A DNA stretch of 10,716 nucleotides, taken from positions 1 to 10,716 of the forward strand of contig QAKL01000016.1 of NCBI GenBank assembly GCA_003343815.1, in the 5' to 3' direction. Of this stretch, positions 6,557 to 10,716 are shown in pieces; the stretch's first letter is position 1; each line of letters starts with the position of its first letter. The DNA comes from Clostridiales bacterium. GTDB taxonomy: Bacteria; Bacillota; Peptococcia; Peptococcales; Peptococcaceae. The position numbers and the translations under genes are program-made. The notes below the pieces were generated by a model. The model saw only the letters and a list, made by a program, of their open reading frames with translations. It was not told the DNA's origin and did not search any database.

Positions 6557-7501
6557 TCAGCCTATCTGCGGTATTTTTTCTTCGATAATTTTGAGCGCCT
6601 CATTTAAAATTTCCGTCTCATTTCTGCCGTCTTTATTGATCCATGCGGCGCATGATTCCCTACGGAACCATGTTAATTGCCTTTTGGCAAAATGACGAGT
6701 GTCTCTTTTTGTTTGATATACTGCTTCTTCATAGCTGCACTCACCCTCTAAATAAGCCGCTAATTGCCTATAGCCCAGTCCCTGCATAGCTACATCCGCA
6801 CGCGTAAGCCCATCTGCCAAAAGTTTTTGCACCTCGTCAAGCCAGCCCTGCTTTAGCATCTCATCGATCCTACTATCGATACGCTCGTAAAGTTTGGCTC
6901 TGTTCATATCCAACACGATAAATGCCGTATTATCCCTAGGCACACGCGTGCGCCCCTCCTGCTTTTGCGCGGAGATGGGCGACCCTGTCAGGTGATAAAC
7001 CTCCAAAGCACGCATGATACGCTTGGTATCGCGCAGATTGAGCTTTGCGGCGCTCAAGTGATCTACCGCATTTAGCATATCCCACAAAAACTGCGCGCCT
7101 TTTTCCTCGGCAATTTGGTTTAAATAGGCGCGGTATTCATCGTCCTGCTCGCTTTGGGCAAAGTCATAATCGTAAATAAGCGCGCTTAGATATAATCCCG
7201 TGCCACCCGCAACGATCGGCAGATGTCCGCGTGCGGTGATTTCCGCGATTTTTTCCTGCGCCAGAGATTGAAATTTCGCTGCGCTGAAGCCTTCCCGCGG
7301 CTCGCAAATGTCGATCAGATGATGCGCCACGCCCTCGGTTTCGGCAGGAGTTATTTTCGCCGTGCCGATATCCATACCACGATAGACCTGCATCGAGTCC
7401 CCGGAAATAATCTCTCCGTTTAATTTTTTCGCCAAAGCTATGCTTAAAGCCGTTTTTCCCACCGCCGTTGGACCGGCAACAATCACTAAAGGCTCATTCA
7501 T
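6557..7501 (-). CDS. miaA: tRNA dimethylallyltransferase MiaA
   Basis: MiaA transfers the dimethylallyl group from DMAPP to N6 of A37 in tRNAs that read codons starting with U, stabilising codon pairing. The 314-residue product has the family's usual length. The P-loop GPTAVGKT spans 10-17. GDSMQVY (34-40) holds Asp35, the expected general base, and VAGGTGLY (97-104) holds Thr101, both conserved in the family. The central insertion that clamps the tRNA is at about 115-200. A GLGYRQL motif and the C-terminal KRDTRHFAKRQLTWFRR segment are also present. The ATG at 7501 is chosen because AGGAGG (7509-7514) lies 7 bases upstream; a longer form starting at 7534 would overlap the upstream gene and bury that site. 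Only 4 bases separate it from the methyltransferase stop, so the two genes are very likely co-transcribed. hfq, which follows miaA in many bacteria, is absent here. Confidence 0.97.
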   Translation of the reverse strand: MNEPLVIVAGPTAVGKTALSIALAKKLNGEIISGDSMQVYRGMDIGTAKITPAETEGVAHHLIDICEPREGFSAAKFQSLAQEKIAEITARGHLPIVAGGTGLYLSALIYDYDFAQSEQDDEYRAYLNQIAEEKGAQFLWDMLNAVDHLSAAKLNLRDTKRIMRALEVYHLTGSPISAQKQEGRTRVPRDNTAFIVLDMNRAKLYERIDSRIDEMLKQGWLDEVQKLLADGLTRADVAMQGLGYRQLAAYLEGECSYEEAVYQTKRDTRHFAKRQLTWFRRESCAAWINKDGRNETEILNEALKIIEEKIPQIG

Positions 7502-7505
7502 CCGC

Positions 7506-8282
7506 TCACCTCCTGTAGCACACGCCGAAAGCAATCGGCGAATATTTGCCCTTGATTACTTCATCGAAAATTAAACCCAGTTCGTCATTTTGCCGATATT
7601 TTACCACAACTTTCGGCGCTACACTAAGCGCCTGCTCCAGATATTGCTGTGAAAGACGCGTATAATCGGCAAAAGGACGCAAGGCATTGATCCCTGAGGA
7701 TTTATATAACCCGTGGTCGAACATCGGATCGAAATACACCGCGTCAAAGTTCTCCTCCGTCCGCGCCAAAAAGTCCTCATAGCGCACATTTTGCACACTG
7801 ATGCGCTCGAGGGCTTGATCAATCTTTTTATTATTTATCCGGCAGTTTTTCAAGCCGTAATCCGTGACGATATATAAAGCTTGCGCCGCCTCAAGCCCCA
7901 TAATACGCCCCTCTTCACCGATATGTACTGCCAAGCTTACCGCATCGGATGCCAGTCCGAGCGTGCAGTCCAAAATCCGCATGCCGCCAAAAGGCTCGAC
8001 TGCGCGCAAAAGCGGCTCTTTTGGTCCGTTATTAGCCAAGCGCAGGCGCGCTACAGCCATCCCAGGATGAAAACGCAGCTTTTCCTCTTGATTAATCGCA
8101 TACGCTGTCAAGCCCTCGGCAGATAGCACAAGCATATTATCCAAATCATGCATGTTCATCAATTTATTGATACCCTTGTTGCCGCGTGCGATATAATTTA
8201 TGCCATAGTGCGCACCTAATTTTTGCGCTTCTTCCGCCAAATGATCGAATTTCGCGGTCGTAATCGCTATTTTTTCATTCAT
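7506..8282 (-). CDS. Class I SAM-dependent methyltransferase, RsmJ-like (UPF0341/SAM_MT family)
   Basis: A 258-residue Rossmann-fold methyltransferase. Motif I, ILDCTLGLASDA (103-114), matches the DxTxGLxxDA pattern of RsmJ, and Glu131 (MGLEAA) is the likely ribose-binding acid. The catalytic-region motif YFDPMF (183-188) matches the YLDPMFP stretch of RsmJ, which makes m2G1516 in 16S rRNA of E. coli. The N-terminal part (1 to about 95) differs from E. coli RsmJ, so I name the family and not the exact target. A base in rRNA or tRNA is likely. The ATG at 8282 overlaps the last 8 bases of mutL and has GAGG (8291-8294) 8 bases upstream, pointing to translational coupling with mutL. The same gene between mutL and miaA is, as I recall, seen in other Firmicutes. 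Confidence 0.85.
   Translation of the reverse strand: MNEKIAITTAKFDHLAEEAQKLGAHYGINYIARGNKGINKLMNMHDLDNMLVLSAEGLTAYAINQEEKLRFHPGMAVARLRLANNGPKEPLLRAVEPFGGMRILDCTLGLASDAVSLAVHIGEEGRIMGLEAAQALYIVTDYGLKNCRINNKKIDQALERISVQNVRYEDFLARTEENFDAVYFDPMFDHGLYKSSGINALRPFADYTRLSQQYLEQALSVAPKVVVKYRQNDELGLIFDEVIKGKYSPIAFGVCYRR
7509..7514 (-). promoter_or_regulatory. Ribosome binding site that fixes the miaA start
   Basis: AGGAGG sits 7 bases before the ATG at 7501, with its first bases just inside the end of the methyltransferase gene. It decides against the longer in-frame start at 7534. Confidence 0.85.
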
Positions 8283-10323
8283 GATAGCTGCCTCTTTTAA
8301 ATATCGCATAAAGTTCGCTCATCGAAATTTTGTAAAAAATCGGCCGCCCGTGCGGGCAGGTGTGAGCGTTTTCCACCTGATCAAGCCTCGATAAAAGTGT
8401 CAGCATATCCTCGGTCGTCAAGTGCGCATTAGCTTTGACTGCGCCTTTGCAAGCCGTTTGATTAATCAAATTTTCCTTTAAAACCGCAGGCGTAATATTT
8501 TTTTCTGCCTCCAAATCTGCCAATAAATCCAAAAGCAACGCTTTTAAATCCATATCTTTCGGCAATCCTTGAGGGATTGCGCGGATGAGATAACTACGCT
8601 CGCCGAACTCCTCGATCACAAATCCCAGATCGCGCAACTCGATAATGCACAAAATCAGCGTACTTTCCTCTTTCGGCGTCAGATTAACCATGACAGGCAA
8701 AAGCAAATTTTCGCTGATAATCTCCTTTTCCTCGACTGTTTTCTTAAACTGCTCGTACAAAATCCTCTCATGCAACGTATGCTGGTCGATGATAAACAAT
8801 CCGTCTTTATTTTGCGCGAGGATAAAAGAGTTGTTTAATTGGCCTATTAAGCTTAGCGAGGTTACATCCTTAACCTTAAATTCCTTTTTGGGAGGAGTTT
8901 TTAACACAGCGACGTTTTCCGCCTTATTAGCCGCTTGGGAAGGAGTCTCCATAAACATGCTGTCCTGCTTAAACGTTTCCTGCGGCGCATTTTTAGCGCT
9001 CTTTTTTATCGGCAGCTCCACCGTTTCTTCTGCTTTTTCGGCAATACTTTCCCGCCGCTCGCGCATTTCTTCCTCGGCTGCAAGTTTTTTCTTAATCTCC
9101 GGCAGCTTGGGATAGGTATGATCAAAGTTTTCAATTTTCTCAGCGCGCACAGACTCCTTTAGCGGCGTTTCTTTCATTTTCACACTTTCTGTCTGCCGCG
9201 GCTCAAGATTTACCGCGGTTTCTGCCGTGCTTGACGTTTCAGTAATATTTATCACTTTCGCAGTGTATGGTGTCTTATCCTCTGTTTTCGGGCGATATTT
9301 TTCGGGCAGGAAAGCATTTTTGCTGATTGCCGCCTGCCAAAGTGCGTCGCGCACATACATGATGATCGCCTGCTTCACCGGCTCAAAATCATTAATTTTG
9401 ATCTCAAGCTTCGCCGGGTGGATATTGACATCGATTTCATCCCCGGGCAGTTCCAGCTTAACTAAAGCCACGGGAAAGCGCCCCTTACCGAGCAAGGTAT
9501 GATAACCCTCTTCCAAAGCATTATTTAACGCCGTACTTTTGATCACGCGCCCGTTAATGAAAAATAATTCTTGTGCTCGATTATTACGCGATACTTCCTC
9601 GCGCAAAAGATACATCTCCAAAAACCGCTTGGGCGCAAACTCCACCCGCGGCACTTTAATAATCATCGGCACCATATCCGCACCGTAAAAATAGCTGATT
9701 CTTTCCTCAGTCGAATGCATATTAGCCGTGTCAAAGACTACTTTACGGTTACTTATCAAACGAAAACGAATCTCCGGATGGCCCAGCGCGTATTTTGTCA
9801 AAAGCTCGCCGATAAGCCCGCTTTCGTAAGCGGGAGCTTTCAAGAATTTACGCCGCGCAGGGATATTGTAAAAAAGATTTTTTACCTCGATATTGGTGCC
9901 TCCTGTCGCGGCAAGCTCCGTCACCACCGGCACACTACCCAAGGTAAGAGATATTTTGTGCCCGTGCAGACTGCCGTGCAAAGCGCTGGTCATCTCTATT
10001 TGGCTCACCGCGGCAATACTGGCCAATGCCTCTCCGCGAAAACCCAAACTGTGCAGGTTATTTAAATCGTTAATATTTCTAAGCTTGCTCGTCGCATGGC
10101 GCATAAAGGCCATCGTCAGATCTTCTTTCGCCATGCCAGAGCCGTTGTCGCGGACGGCGATCAGGCTCACGCCTCCGTCTTTGATCTCCGTTTCGATAAG
10201 CGTACTGCCCGCGTCGATACTGTTTTCGACCAATTCCTTAACTACCGACAGCGGCCGCTCGATGACTTCACCGGCAGCAATTTTATCAGCCGTCTGCGCA
10301 TCCAATAACTGTATAACTCCCAC
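8275..10323 (-). CDS. mutL: DNA mismatch repair protein MutL (endonuclease type)
   Basis: MutL links mismatch recognition by MutS to strand incision and removal. The N-terminal GHKL ATPase holds all key residues: Glu30 and Asn34 (VKELVENSIDAG), Asp59 (RDNGSGM), GFRGEAL (94-100), and the transducer region around FFINGRVIKS (254-263). A Lys/Glu-rich linker spans about 340-485. The C-terminal dimerisation domain carries the nicking-endonuclease signature DQHTLHERILYE (513-524), plus ACKGAVKAN (624-632) and CPHGRPIFY (656-664). It is therefore the latent endonuclease type used by bacteria without MutH. Its 682 residues fit a family with a variable linker. It starts with GTG at 10323, with AGGAGG (10332-10337) 8 bases upstream and the usual N-terminal sequence (IQLLDAQTADKIAAGEV). 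The canonical Ala after DQH is Thr here. It is 26 bp downstream of the MATE gene. mutS, often adjacent, is not in the window. Confidence 0.97.
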   Translation of the reverse strand: MGVIQLLDAQTADKIAAGEVIERPLSVVKELVENSIDAGSTLIETEIKDGGVSLIAVRDNGSGMAKEDLTMAFMRHATSKLRNINDLNNLHSLGFRGEALASIAAVSQIEMTSALHGSLHGHKISLTLGSVPVVTELAATGGTNIEVKNLFYNIPARRKFLKAPAYESGLIGELLTKYALGHPEIRFRLISNRKVVFDTANMHSTEERISYFYGADMVPMIIKVPRVEFAPKRFLEMYLLREEVSRNNRAQELFFINGRVIKSTALNNALEEGYHTLLGKGRFPVALVKLELPGDEIDVNIHPAKLEIKINDFEPVKQAIIMYVRDALWQAAISKNAFLPEKYRPKTEDKTPYTAKVINITETSSTAETAVNLEPRQTESVKMKETPLKESVRAEKIENFDHTYPKLPEIKKKLAAEEEMRERRESIAEKAEETVELPIKKSAKNAPQETFKQDSMFMETPSQAANKAENVAVLKTPPKKEFKVKDVTSLSLIGQLNNSFILAQNKDGLFIIDQHTLHERILYEQFKKTVEEKEIISENLLLPVMVNLTPKEESTLILCIIELRDLGFVIEEFGERSYLIRAIPQGLPKDMDLKALLLDLLADLEAEKNITPAVLKENLINQTACKGAVKANAHLTTEDMLTLLSRLDQVENAHTCPHGRPIFYKISMSELYAIFKRGSYHE

Positions 10324-10331
10324 GGTGAAAT

Positions 10332-10337
10332 CCTCCT
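10332..10337 (-). promoter_or_regulatory. Ribosome binding site for the GTG start of mutL
   Basis: AGGAGG lies 8 bases before GTG at 10323. Together with the conserved MutL N-terminus that begins right after, it supports a non-ATG start. Confidence 0.8.
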
Positions 10338-10349
10338 CTTTATCTTTGC

Positions 10350-10716
10350 TTAGTTTATTTTATCAGGCTCCGGTCTGTACTTTTGGTAAGCCATTTTTTT
10401 ATTAAGCGTGCGCATCGCAAAGAAAGTCATCGTCATGCAGATGATAAAGCTTGCGATGTCGCTGACGGGGCCTGCAAACCAAGCGCCGTTTAAACCGAAA
10501 ATGCTCGGTAAAATGACTAACGCCGGGATATATACCAATACCTGTCGGGATAAATTGATAATTGTCGATTGGATCGGCTTGCCTGACGCTTGGAAATAGC
10601 TGCCGCAAATCATCGGCGCGCCGATAAACGGCAACGCCAGGAAGAACACGCGCAGCGCATATGCCGCCATTTCCAAAACTTCTTTATCCTTGTCACTGCC
10701 GAAAATCGAAACCAAG
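10350..10716 (-). CDS. MATE-family multidrug/cation antiporter (C-terminal fragment, start off the right edge)
   Basis: About 121 residues are visible, ending at the TAA at 10350-10352; the coding frame continues past the window edge. Three hydrophobic segments are seen (about residues 17-41, 59-75 and 81-101). The SYFQASGKPIQSTIINLSRQVLVYIP stretch, followed by LFGLNGAWFAGPVSDI-like sequence, is typical of the last helices of MATE transporters, integral membrane proteins that export drugs or metabolites in exchange for Na+ or H+. The tail is short, basic and cytosolic. No terminator was seen in the 26 bases before mutL, so read-through into mutL is likely. The substrate cannot be told. Confidence 0.85.
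   Translation of the reverse strand, partial: LVSIFGSDKDKEVLEMAAYALRVFFLALPFIGAPMICGSYFQASGKPIQSTIINLSRQVLVYIPALVILPSIFGLNGAWFAGPVSDIASFIICMTMTFFAMRTLNKKMAYQKYRPEPDKIN

Noticed and set aside
8645..9115. 156-codon plus-strand open frame opposite mutL
   Set aside because: It is antisense to a conserved, motif-complete mutL. The same applies to the plus-strand frames at 9571-10065 and 9893-10405.

Overview
Every gene supported in this 10.7 kb window lies on the minus strand, so transcription runs right to left. The gene order mutL - RsmJ-like methyltransferase - miaA, the strong AGGAGG-type ribosome binding sites and a mid-40s GC content (judged by eye) suggest a Firmicute. A Negativicutes-like anaerobe with a complex envelope is my best guess, but this is inference from context and no marker in the window settles it.

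Right half (about 6557-10716): a housekeeping cluster. The end of a MATE-family exporter runs in from the right edge. It is followed closely by mutL (GTG start, endonuclease-type MutL), a class I SAM-dependent methyltransferase of the RsmJ type, and miaA (tRNA dimethylallyltransferase). The last three genes overlap or nearly touch and are probably one transcript.

Middle (about 3046-6490): one 1104-residue cytosolic protein that I do not recognise. It has its own sigma-A-like promoter (TTGAAA, 17 bases, TATGAT) and a strong terminator hairpin, so it forms a separate unit.

Left part (1-3045): the most interesting region. A complete tyrosine recombinase gene ends 3 bases from a 26-bp repeat. 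An exact inverted copy of that repeat lies 225 bp further left, just upstream of a gene for a secreted protein with Ig-like repeats that runs off the left edge. Between the repeats is a good extended -10 promoter (TTGATC, 17 bases, TGCTATAAT) that points right, away from the surface-protein gene. This has the layout of an invertible-promoter phase switch. The recombinase would flip a 277-bp segment, and the window appears to show the OFF orientation. Flipping it would aim the promoter at the surface gene, with a leader of about 107 nt. In the OFF orientation the same promoter would transcribe antisense across the recombinase gene, up to the hairpin at 3046-3078.
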